From positions 1 to 13,865 of the forward strand of contig CAYUWM010000043.1 of the NCBI GenBank assembly GCA_964448395.1: 13,865 nucleotides of DNA, in the 5' to 3' direction. Under the pieces are notes generated by a model that made no database searches, was not told the origin of the DNA, and saw only the letters and a program-made list of their open reading frames with translations. Shown piece by piece: positions 7,045 to 13,029 of the stretch (positions within the stretch are counted from its first letter, which is position 1; each line of letters opens with the position of its first letter). A program made the position numbers and the translations under genes. This DNA comes from CAYUWM01 sp964448395. Its GTDB lineage: Bacteria; Chloroflexota; Dehalococcoidia; E44-bin15.

Positions 7045-7614
7045 TTAAACCTCGAAGTTGAGGTGGAACCTGCTGGCGGTGGGGTCCACCTGCCCCTGGT
7101 ACTTGCTGCCCAGGCCGTCGTCGCCGTAGAGCCGCTCGGCGGGCGTGGACAGCCGGTGGAACGATATCTGGCCGATTTTCATGCCATAGTACAGCGAGAC
7201 CGGCAGCCGGGCGACGTTGGTCAGTTGCATCGTCAGGTGCCCCTGCCAGCCGGGGTCTACGTACCCGGCGGTGGAGTGCATCAGCAGCCCGATGCGGGCC
7301 AGCGAGCTCTTGCCCTCCAGCCGGGCGACGATGTCGTCGGGGAGGGTGATGTCCTCCAGCGTACTCGCCAGCACGAACTCGCCGGGCTGGACGAAGAAGG
7401 GGACATCCTCGTCGAGCTCGATAACCTCCTTGAGGCCGTCCATGTCCCGTTTCACGTCGATGTAGAAAGGCTCCTGCTGACTCCTAAAGGCGATGAGCTT
7501 GCGGTCGAGTCGGACGTCGATACTCGCCGGCTGGATGGCATCGGGGTCCAGCGGCTCGATGACGAGCCGGCCCTTATCCAGTTCCTCCCTGATGGTGCGG
7601 TCGCTGAGTACCAC
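7045..7614 (-). CDS. dcd: dCTP deaminase family protein with Gln at the catalytic Glu position
   Basis: 189 residues; the start is GTG 7614 with AGGAG 6 nt upstream, giving the typical MVLSDRTI N-terminus. The family deaminates dCTP (some members also release pyrophosphate from dUTP) to feed dTTP synthesis, as a trimer. The core EGKSSLARIGL (100-110), STAGYVDPGWQG (114-125) and the C-terminal YQGQ segment fit. By spacing from the invariant Arg (R107, matching E. coli R115), residue 130 matches E. coli Glu138, the general acid/base; here it is Gln (codon CAA) in LTMQLTN. The A116-G117 pair resembles bifunctional or dUMP-forming members more than E. coli AH. The enzyme may be inactive as a deaminase, act only on dUTP, or carry a sequencing error. 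It is the first gene of the rib operon. Confidence 0.85.
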   Translation of the reverse strand: MVLSDRTIREELDKGRLVIEPLDPDAIQPASIDVRLDRKLIAFRSQQEPFYIDVKRDMDGLKEVIELDEDVPFFVQPGEFVLASTLEDITLPDDIVARLEGKSSLARIGLLMHSTAGYVDPGWQGHLTMQLTNVARLPVSLYYGMKIGQISFHRLSTPAERLYGDDGLGSKYQGQVDPTASRFHLNFEV

Positions 7615-7693
7615 GCATGTCTCCTGCTCGTCATTCTATCACCCCGCACGCTGGGAGCGCAAATAGTGAAGGGCCCCCCACGGCTCGGCGCAC

Positions 7694-7721
7694 ATTCTAC
7701 CAGAACAAGGCCCACAGACAA
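7694..7721 (-). promoter_or_regulatory. candidate promoter of the dcd-rib operon
   Basis: On the minus strand TTGTCT (7721-7716, 4 of 6 bases), a 16-bp spacer and TAGAAT (7699-7694, 5 of 6). It gives a leader of about 70 nt before GTG 7614. A perfect TTGACA further upstream (7747-7742) has no good -10 partner at 17 bp. No FMN riboswitch (RFN element) signature is seen in the leader. Confidence 0.4.
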
Positions 7722-7753
7722 AATGCGTGCTGGAATATAGGTGTCAAATGCGG

Positions 7754-7759
7754 TATAAT
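7754..7759 (+). promoter_or_regulatory. candidate -10 box facing the signal peptidase gene
   Basis: A perfect TATAAT on the plus strand, divergent from the rib operon, but without a recognisable -35 box 16-18 bp upstream. It could drive lepB, whose 5' side is lost in the assembly gap. Confidence 0.3.
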
Positions 7760-7787
7760 CAATGCCTAATCCACTTGGTTTAATAAT

Positions 7788-7887
7788 NNNNNNNNNNNNN
7801 NNNNNNNNNNNNNNNNNNNNNNNNNNNNNNNNNNNNNNNNNNNNNNNNNNNNNNNNNNNNNNNNNNNNNNNNNNNNNNNNNNNNNNN
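7788..7887. other. assembly gap (100 N)
   Basis: Exactly 100 Ns, the conventional placeholder for a scaffold gap of unknown size. The intergenic region between the divergent rib operon and lepB, and possibly the lepB start, is missing. Any frame read across it is artificial. Confidence 0.97.
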
Positions 7888-7889
7888 TA

Positions 7890-8489
7890 ATGTTATATAT
7901 GGGAAACATCTGGTTACGTTTAAAGCACACCGGCGCAGCAGTGGCAACGCGCATGAAGAGCTGGGCTAAGCTCTCCATTCTCGAGATTCTGGCCACCATC
8001 ATACTGGCGATACTCATCTTCCTCGTGGTTAACGTCACGCTGGAGAGCCGCCAGGTAGAGGGCTGTTCCATGAATCCCAGCCTGGAGAACGGGCAGCGCG
8101 TGCTGGTGGTCAAGGCGAGCTACTGGTTCGGCGAACCGCATCGCGGGGAGGTGATCATATTCCATTCCCCCAGTGACACGGAGCGCACGCTGATAAAGAG
8201 GGTGATCGGCCTGCCCGGTGAGTGGGTCGAGATTAAGGACGGGACGGTGTATATTAACGACGAGCCACTGGACGAGCCGTATATCCAGGGCAATAACAAG
8301 GCTTACCCCCGTGTACAGGTGCCTGAGGACAGCTATTTCGTGATGGGGGATAACCGGAATAACAGCACCGATTCCCGCGTCTGGGGGATGCTGTCCCGCG
8401 AGGCCATCATCGGCAGGGCGTGGCTGTGCTACTGGCCGCTGAGCGCCTGGCACCTGATCGGGGATTCTGCCTATAGCCTGGAGCAGTGA
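7890..8489 (+). CDS. lepB: signal peptidase I
   Basis: About 199 residues from the first ATG. The membrane-bound serine protease removes signal peptides from exported proteins on the outer face of the membrane. One transmembrane helix lies at about 28-48. The catalytic Ser is S60 in GCSMNPSL, the catalytic Lys is K103 in RTLIKRVIGLPGE, and GDNRNNSTDSRVWG (153-166) is the conserved box near the C-terminus. The start is uncertain: ATG 7890 sits 2 nt after the assembly gap with no visible ribosome site, ATG 7953 is also possible, and the frame could extend into the gap. It precedes the cohesin genes on the same strand; its signal peptidase activity would fit the cleavable ASA site of the gene at 13030, but a housekeeping role is just as likely. 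Confidence 0.9.
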   Translation: MLYMGNIWLRLKHTGAAVATRMKSWAKLSILEILATIILAILIFLVVNVTLESRQVEGCSMNPSLENGQRVLVVKASYWFGEPHRGEVIIFHSPSDTERTLIKRVIGLPGEWVEIKDGTVYINDEPLDEPYIQGNNKAYPRVQVPEDSYFVMGDNRNNSTDSRVWGMLSREAIIGRAWLCYWPLSAWHLIGDSAYSLEQ

Positions 8490-8566
8490 CAGCCTTTCAT
8501 GGGTTGACCATGTATTAAGATATATTAAGGGGCGGTACTTTTTTACCTTCTCTTTACCTTTCGGTA

Positions 8567-8575
8567 TGATATAAT
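8567..8575 (+). promoter_or_regulatory. extended -10 promoter before the first cohesin gene
   Basis: TGATATAAT is a full extended -10 element (TG-N-TATAAT). No good -35 box is found 16-18 bp upstream, which fits extended -10 promoters. Transcription should start near 8582, giving a leader of about 70 nt that contains a small hairpin (GGCGG 8608-8612 with CCGCC 8619-8623). Confidence 0.5.
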
Positions 8576-8654
8576 TGTCAGTTGCAATGTTATAGGCTTA
8601 CTAAACTGGCGGATTCAGCCGCCTGTACAGTCCAATGCAGAGAGGGGTATGAAT

Positions 8655-9230
8655 ATGGAGAGCAACGAGACGGAGCGCAAGGATACTGTCGGTAACGACA
8701 CAGAGAAAGGTGAGGCGGCGCCCCGGCAGAAGCGGCTCCCGATGTGGCTGCTCGCCGCTGTGGGTGTCATCGTCATCGTCGTTCTGGCAGTGGTGTTCAC
8801 ATTGGGTTCATCGCCCGGTGGAGGCGGCCTGACGGTGTCGATTGATGCTCCTGCCGAGGTGAGTGCGGGCAGCGACTTCACGGTGAGGGTCGAGGTCGGA
8901 GAGGTGGTAAACTTCGATTCCGCCAACTATGATATCGGCTATGACTCCAATGTCCTCGAGGTTACTGGGGTCACCAACGGCTCGATAGGTGACACCGCCA
9001 TACCCATCGCCAACTGGAACTTCGATCTTGCGAAGGTCAGGGTCATTAACAATGTGCCCGGGCTTGCCGGCATCAACGGCTCGGGGTACCTTGCGGAGGT
9101 ACACTTCCGGGTTATCGGTTCCAGCGGCGATACCAGCGACCTGCAGTTCGAGGGTGATTGTGTGTTGTACAATATAGATGTCGTTGAGATCCTGGCGAAG
9201 TGGGAAGATGGATCAGTGCGTGTGAAATAG
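8655..9230 (+). CDS. membrane-anchored single-cohesin protein
   Basis: About 191 residues. ATG 8655 is preferred because the GAGGGG site (8642-8647) lies 7 nt away; ATG 8649 is in frame but almost touches it. The layout is a charged cytoplasmic tail of about 28 residues, one transmembrane helix (WLLAAVGVIVIVVLAVVFTLG), a short Gly-rich spacer, and one cohesin-like beta-sandwich filling the rest. Cohesin traits are 'ANYDIGYDSNVLEVTGV', a 'VRVINNVPGLAG' strand, and 'GSGYLAEVHFRVIG', the pattern 'G.G.La..F.v' seen in cohesin modules. The helix has no cleavage site, so it is probably a signal anchor that displays the module outside. The following gene starts 22 nt later, so they are likely co-transcribed. 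The binding partner is unknown; a dockerin occurs in the gene at 13030. Confidence 0.8.
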   Translation: MESNETERKDTVGNDTEKGEAAPRQKRLPMWLLAAVGVIVIVVLAVVFTLGSSPGGGGLTVSIDAPAEVSAGSDFTVRVEVGEVVNFDSANYDIGYDSNVLEVTGVTNGSIGDTAIPIANWNFDLAKVRVINNVPGLAGINGSGYLAEVHFRVIGSSGDTSDLQFEGDCVLYNIDVVEILAKWEDGSVRVK

Positions 9231-9252
9231 TGAGAATCGGCGGGATGGAGCT

Positions 9253-10950
9253 ATGGATCGTAGAACCTGGCGCTGGGCAGTCGTGGGGGTATCGGTGGCG
9301 GCGGGCGCTGTTGCGCTCGCCATCCTGCTGATCCTGCTGCTGTCGGCGCCCACGTCCGCGCCCACTCCGACGCTGACGCCTACACCCACGCTAACGTCTA
9401 AGCCCATCCCCACGCCGACCCCGACCCCTACGCCGGAGCCGGGCGAGGTGTTGCTGCAGGTTCCATCGTATGCTTACCCCTGCGCCGATTTCAGCGCCAC
9501 CGTTGCCATCGGTGACGTTGTCGGGCTACAGTACGGCGAGTTCGATATCGCCTACGACCCCGCCGTGCTGGAGGTTGCCGGCGTTTCAGACGGAAAGGTC
9601 GGCGGTATCGTTGTTCCCGCTGCCGGCAACTGGGAGCTTACCGGGTCGGGAGCAGGGGGGCAAGGGGAGATGAGGTTCTCGGTGGACCTGGTCGGCCATG
9701 AGACAGGGGTGGACGGGCATGGGTCGCTGTGCGTCATCCGGTTTCACGTCCCGTGCGCCGCCTCTACCGACGAGGATACGCCCCTCGCCTTCAACGATAA
9801 CGAGCTGTACGACTACGACTCAGCCCCGATACCGCTGATCTGGGAGGGCGGCCTGTTCGTGGTGCGGCAGACGCCTACGCCGACGCCCACCGCTACACCC
9901 ACCCCATCAACCACCCCCACGCCGACCCCGACGCCGGAGCCGGGCGAGGTGTTGATGCAGGCACCGTCCCATGCTCACCCCTGCGCCGATTTCAGCGCCA
10001 CCGTAGCCATCGGCGACGTTGCCGGGCTACAGTACGGCGATTTCGATGTTACCTACGACCCCGACATACTGGAGGTAGCCGGCGTTTCCGACGGCATGGT
10101 CGGGGGTGTCACGGTGCCTGCGGTGGACAACTGGGAGCTTACCGGGTCGGGAGAGGATGGGCAGGGGGAGTTGAGGTTCTCGGTGGACCTGGTTGGACAT
10201 GAGGAGGGGGTGGATGGGCATGGGTCGCTGTGCGTCATCCGGTTCCACGTCCCGTGCGCCGCCGCGCTTGATGAATATACGCCCCTGATCTTCAACGATA
10301 ACGAGCTGTACGACTATAACTCGGCCCCGCTACCGCTGACGTGGACTGGCGATTTGTTCACGGTGCGGCAGACGCCGACCCCCAGCCCCACCGCCACACC
10401 CACCCCCAGCCCCTCGGCGACGGCGACGTCATCGCCGACACCAACGCCCACAGCTACGGCGGAGCCGACCCCTGTGCCAGACGTGAATGTGTGGGTGGAT
10501 TTCCCCGACTCGCCGGGCAAGGGGGTCACCCTGGAGGTGGCCAGCGGCGCCGACTTCATCGTCAGGGTGAACATCAGCCATGTGAACCGCCTGAAGATCG
10601 CGCAGTACGATGTCACCTACGACCCCTCCGTCGTTGAGGTAAAGCTCGGTAGTGGCTACTGGCCGCCCGATGTTAGGAAAGGCGAGATCGGGGGCAAGAA
10701 CTTCGCGGTGGAGCTGGCGGGCTTCGTGCCGCCGGAGACGCAGGGCAGGGTGAGGGTGATTCATAATATCCTCGGGACAGAGGGCAAGACCGGCGCGGGG
10801 TACATGTCCCGCATCTTCTTCCACGTCATCGGCTCGCCGGGGCAGACCAGCCCTATAGAGATCGATATCGAGACCCTGGGCAACTACGCTCTAGACCCGA
10901 TATCGTCGGCGGTCACCAATGCCGCGGTGGTGGTGGGGCCATCGCCATAG
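9253..10950 (+). CDS. membrane-anchored triple-cohesin protein (scaffoldin-like)
   Basis: 565 residues; ATG 9253 follows GGAG by 4 nt. Order: short basic N-terminus, transmembrane signal anchor (about 9-31), Thr-Pro linker (33-62), cohesin 1 (64-206), Thr-Pro linker (207-228), cohesin 2 (231-373), longer Thr/Ser-Pro linker (374-409), cohesin 3 (410-563). Cohesins 1 and 2 are about 80% identical by hand count (29 differences in roughly 147 positions) and share three cysteines each (C77/C160/C168 and C244/C327/C335). Cohesin 3 is of a different kind, without Cys, and resembles the modules of the flanking genes at 8655 and 13030. No enzyme domain, dockerin or cell-wall sorting signal is present. 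By analogy with anchoring scaffoldins it could display several dockerin proteins on the cell surface; partners are not identified. Confidence 0.82.
   Translation: MDRRTWRWAVVGVSVAAGAVALAILLILLLSAPTSAPTPTLTPTPTLTSKPIPTPTPTPTPEPGEVLLQVPSYAYPCADFSATVAIGDVVGLQYGEFDIAYDPAVLEVAGVSDGKVGGIVVPAAGNWELTGSGAGGQGEMRFSVDLVGHETGVDGHGSLCVIRFHVPCAASTDEDTPLAFNDNELYDYDSAPIPLIWEGGLFVVRQTPTPTPTATPTPSTTPTPTPTPEPGEVLMQAPSHAHPCADFSATVAIGDVAGLQYGDFDVTYDPDILEVAGVSDGMVGGVTVPAVDNWELTGSGEDGQGELRFSVDLVGHEEGVDGHGSLCVIRFHVPCAAALDEYTPLIFNDNELYDYNSAPLPLTWTGDLFTVRQTPTPSPTATPTPSPSATATSSPTPTPTATAEPTPVPDVNVWVDFPDSPGKGVTLEVASGADFIVRVNISHVNRLKIAQYDVTYDPSVVEVKLGSGYWPPDVRKGEIGGKNFAVELAGFVPPETQGRVRVIHNILGTEGKTGAGYMSRIFFHVIGSPGQTSPIEIDIETLGNYALDPISSAVTNAAVVVGPSP
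9433..10371 (+). repeat. two tandem 501-bp linker-cohesin units (third copy at 11209)
   Basis: The sequence from codon 61 (PEPGEVL) repeats at codon 228, an offset of 167 codons or 501 bp, with long identical DNA runs at the linker-cohesin boundary and around the NWELTGSG segment. A third copy begins at 11209 in the next gene and is cut by the assembly gap at 11364-11463. The similarity points to recent duplication or gene conversion. Confidence 0.8.
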
Positions 10951-10979
10951 CCTAGCTGATGGGGACGCTCGGTAACACC

Positions 10980-11010
10980 GGTAATATATATAATGGTAAT
11001 ATATAATAAT
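10980..11010 (+). promoter_or_regulatory. AT-rich tandem repeat with two TATAAT boxes before the gene at 11044
   Basis: GGTAATATATATAAT (10980-10994) is followed directly by GGTAATATATAATAAT (10995-11010), giving perfect TATAAT boxes at 10989-10994 and 11002-11007. No convincing -35 box is visible. It lies in the 93-bp gap between two cohesin genes and could start a second transcript. Confidence 0.4.
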
Positions 11011-11043
11011 ACAGTATGGTGATTTAACCAGAGGAGGTTGCGC

Positions 11044-12131
11044 ATGAATATCAGGGATTGGAGAATGCAGGTGATCGGCGCCGCGGTCATCATCGCTATC
11101 ATCGTCCTGCTGGTGGTGTTCATCCCGGGATCGCCCAACGGCGGTACGCCGACACCCACGGCCACGCCGACGGGGACGCCGTTGACCACCCCCACGCCGA
11201 CCCCGACGCCGAATTCGGGCGAGGTGCTGCTGCAGATTCCGTCGCATGCTTACCCCTGCGCCGATATCAGCGCCACAGTAGCCATCGGTGATGTGGCCGG
11301 CCTGCAGTACGGCGATTTCGATGTTACCTACGACCCCGACATCCTGGAGGTGACCGGGGTTTCNNNNNNNNNNNNNNNNNNNNNNNNNNNNNNNNNNNNN
11401 NNNNNNNNNNNNNNNNNNNNNNNNNNNNNNNNNNNNNNNNNNNNNNNNNNNNNNNNNNNNNNNTGCCGCTGACGTGGACCGGCAGCCTGTTCACGGTGAA
11501 GGAAAGCCCTACACCGCAGCCGACGTCCACGCCCCAGGCCACATCGACGCCCAAGGGAACATCAACGCTCAAGCCTACATCCACGCCCACGGGCGATGGA
11601 TACAGGGTGTTCTTCACCGAGTCCAGCTACAGCGTGAGCGGCGAAGGCACTGACTTCTACACCACCATCAACATCACCCCCATAGAGGTGTTCTTCGCCG
11701 GCCAGTTCATCCTGGAGTGGGACTGCACCCTGTTCGAGCTCAACACGGGATGGACCCAGAACAACGGGAAAGGGCGGGCGTGGAACGGGACACAGTGGAT
11801 AGACGCCAACGACAACTCCTGCAACCTGATAGGGGAAAATCCCCAGTGCAGCGACCCCAAGCAGGGACGCGCCGCGTTTCTGGTTGCCTGGGACAACTAT
11901 CCGGACACCCATGATTTTGATGGTATCGACATCAGCGCGCCGCCCAAGGGCCCGGCGGAGGGGGTATTCTCGGTCGTAGCGTGGCGGACCCTTTCCGGCG
12001 CCGACTTCAGCACCGGCAGCACCGAGATCAGGTTCATGCCTACCACCATGCTGGTGGGCTTCGAAGACGGTGACGTTTACTACTACACCCGGCCGGTGAT
12101 GTGGGGCAATACGTCGGTGACGGTGAAATAA
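11044..12131 (+). CDS. membrane-anchored two-cohesin protein, interrupted by assembly gap
   Basis: One gene split by a 100-N gap. ATG 11044 lies 6 nt after GAGGAGG; the TTG at 11038 is too close. Before the gap: transmembrane signal anchor (about 8-28), Thr-Pro linker (35-55), and the first part of a Cys-type cohesin (SGEVLLQIP... to LEVTGVS, residue 107). After the gap: the end of the same module (PLTWTGSLFTV from 11466), a Pro/Thr/Ser linker, and a second, divergent cohesin-like domain (about 11592-12128; FFAGQFILEWDCTLFEL, then GVFSVVAWRTLSG). The two sides are in different frames only because 100 is an arbitrary gap size. Alignment with cohesin 2 of the previous gene predicts 242 missing bases, which restores the frame and gives about 409 residues. 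No true frameshift needs to be assumed. Confidence 0.78.
11364..11463. other. assembly gap (100 N) inside a repeated cohesin module
   Basis: Exactly 100 Ns. The missing part is the middle of the third near-identical cohesin copy, a typical place for short-read assembly to break. The true length is predicted to be about 242 bp. Confidence 0.95.
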
Positions 12132-12152
12132 GGGCGGGCATCAGGAGGAAAA

Positions 12153-12815
12153 ATGGAGCAGAAAACCAAACGTCGCGCACTGGGGGCGGGAGTAATAGCG
12201 GTGCTGGCTGTAATTACGGTGCTGGTGGTGGTGCTGTCGGGCTCCGACGGCGGGGGCAGCCCGTCCGGGCCAACACCCACGCCTAAGCCGCCGTGGGCCG
12301 ACCAACCGGCGCCCAAGGTGTACATTCCCGATATGCCCAGCACGATCAAACGCGAGAGCGAATTCTCCTTCTCGGTGGATATCACCGACGTGACGGACCT
12401 GTGGGGGGCCCAGTTCGATCTCCAGTACGATCCCGATATGTTCACCTTCCGCTGGTTGGCCAACGGCTCGGTCGGCGGGGTGGCCCCCAGCGACATGGTT
12501 TTTTTCAAGGAGGGGACCGGGCCGGACGGCGAGGGGCTGCTGCGGGTGGCGGTGAAATGGAACGAGTACGCGGATGCCAAAGGCGGATGGGGGGTGAACG
12601 GCTCGGGCACCATGTGCCGGCTGGGTTTCTACGCCGGGAACAAGTCGGGGAGGTACGAATTCAGCTTCCCCAAGGGCAAGGGCGACCCGCCGGGGGAGCG
12701 CACGGTAATGCGGGTGTGGAACGGCACGGTCTACGGGCTGGACCTCAAGATAGGCACGACGATACATATCGGCCCGGCTAAGGCGACACCCACACCCACC
12801 TCCACGCCGCAGTAG
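12153..12815 (+). CDS. membrane-anchored single-cohesin protein with Thr-Pro tail
   Basis: 220 residues; ATG 12153 follows AGGAGGAA closely. Layout: basic N-terminus (KTKRR), transmembrane signal anchor (10-29), Gly/Ser/Pro spacer, cohesin-like module (about 54-207) with DLWGAQFDLQYDPDMFTF and 'GSGTMCRLGFYAG', then a C-terminal ATPTPTSTPQ tail that ends the protein. In the neighbouring proteins such a sequence links two modules; here nothing follows it. The module is more like the second domain of the gene at 11044 than like the Cys-type repeats. It starts 21 nt after that gene, so they are probably co-transcribed. Exposure outside the membrane is expected; the ligand is unknown, and assignment as cohesin rests on pattern recognition only. 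Confidence 0.72.
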   Translation: MEQKTKRRALGAGVIAVLAVITVLVVVLSGSDGGGSPSGPTPTPKPPWADQPAPKVYIPDMPSTIKRESEFSFSVDITDVTDLWGAQFDLQYDPDMFTFRWLANGSVGGVAPSDMVFFKEGTGPDGEGLLRVAVKWNEYADAKGGWGVNGSGTMCRLGFYAGNKSGRYEFSFPKGKGDPPGERTVMRVWNGTVYGLDLKIGTTIHIGPAKATPTPTSTPQ

Positions 12816-12878
12816 CGGGGAGGCACACGGCCCGCGGGGAGGGTTCATACTAATTTTTGAAAATGGTGTTGCAGGGGC

Positions 12879-12907
12879 TTGACAAACCGCAATCCACGGT
12901 GTAGACT
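12879..12907 (+). promoter_or_regulatory. upstream promoter P1 of the dockerin-cohesin gene
   Basis: Perfect TTGACA (12879-12884), 17-bp spacer, TAGACT (12902-12907, 4 of 6 bases). Start of transcription near 12914, about 115 nt before ATG 13030. Confidence 0.6.
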
Positions 12908-12941
12908 ACAGACTCTGATACGCTAAACGGGCGTGTTGTAT

Positions 12942-12966
12942 CTTGTCATGTGATAGGATTGACAAG
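12942..12966. promoter_or_regulatory. inverted repeat overlapping the -35 box, candidate operator
   Basis: CTTGTCA (12942-12948) and TGACAAG (12960-12966) are exact reverse complements separated by 11 bp. The right arm covers most of the P2 -35 box (12959-12964). The TGACAA half-site also occurs at the P1 -35 box (12880-12885). A dimeric regulator bound here would compete with RNA polymerase; the regulator is not known. Confidence 0.45.
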
Positions 12967-12987
12967 CGCCGGTGTTGAGCATATAAT
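12959..12987 (+). promoter_or_regulatory. consensus sigma70-type promoter P2 of the dockerin-cohesin gene
   Basis: TTGACA (12959-12964), exactly 17 bp, then TATAAT (12982-12987): all 12 bases match consensus with the ideal spacing. Start of transcription near 12994, giving a leader of about 36 nt. Confidence 0.75.
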
Positions 12988-13029
12988 GTTTAACGTCGGC
13001 AGAAAAAAAACGGTGAGAGGTGTAGAGTC

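Larger units (their letters stand above)
12816..13029 (+). other. intergenic region with two promoters
   Basis: 214 bp without a gene. It holds two sigma70-type promoters, an inverted repeat over the second -35 box, and a small hairpin (ACGC 12920-12923 with GCGT 12931-12934) in the leader of the first transcript. No clear intrinsic terminator for the upstream gene was found. Confidence 0.6.

Noticed and set aside
7615..7787. FMN riboswitch upstream of the rib operon
   Set aside because: The conserved RFN segments are not visible in the leader; part of the region is lost in the gap, so absence is not fully proven.
7766..8113. Minus-strand frame running through the first N gap
   Set aside because: It depends on 34 unknown codons and lies antisense to signal peptidase I.
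8498..8512. Terminator hairpin after lepB (CATGG/CCATG)
   Set aside because: The stem is only 5 bp and no T run follows.
9213..9413. Gly-Val repeat proteins on the minus strand of the linkers (also 10314-10616 and 10884-11195)
   Set aside because: They are the antisense reading of Thr-Pro linker DNA.
9346..9440. Short direct repeats that could suggest a CRISPR array
   Set aside because: The repeats are in-frame Thr-Pro codons within a coding region, with no spacers of constant length.
11044..12131. Frameshifted pseudogene or two separate genes across the second gap
   Set aside because: The frame difference comes from the arbitrary 100-N gap size; both flanks belong to the same cohesin module.
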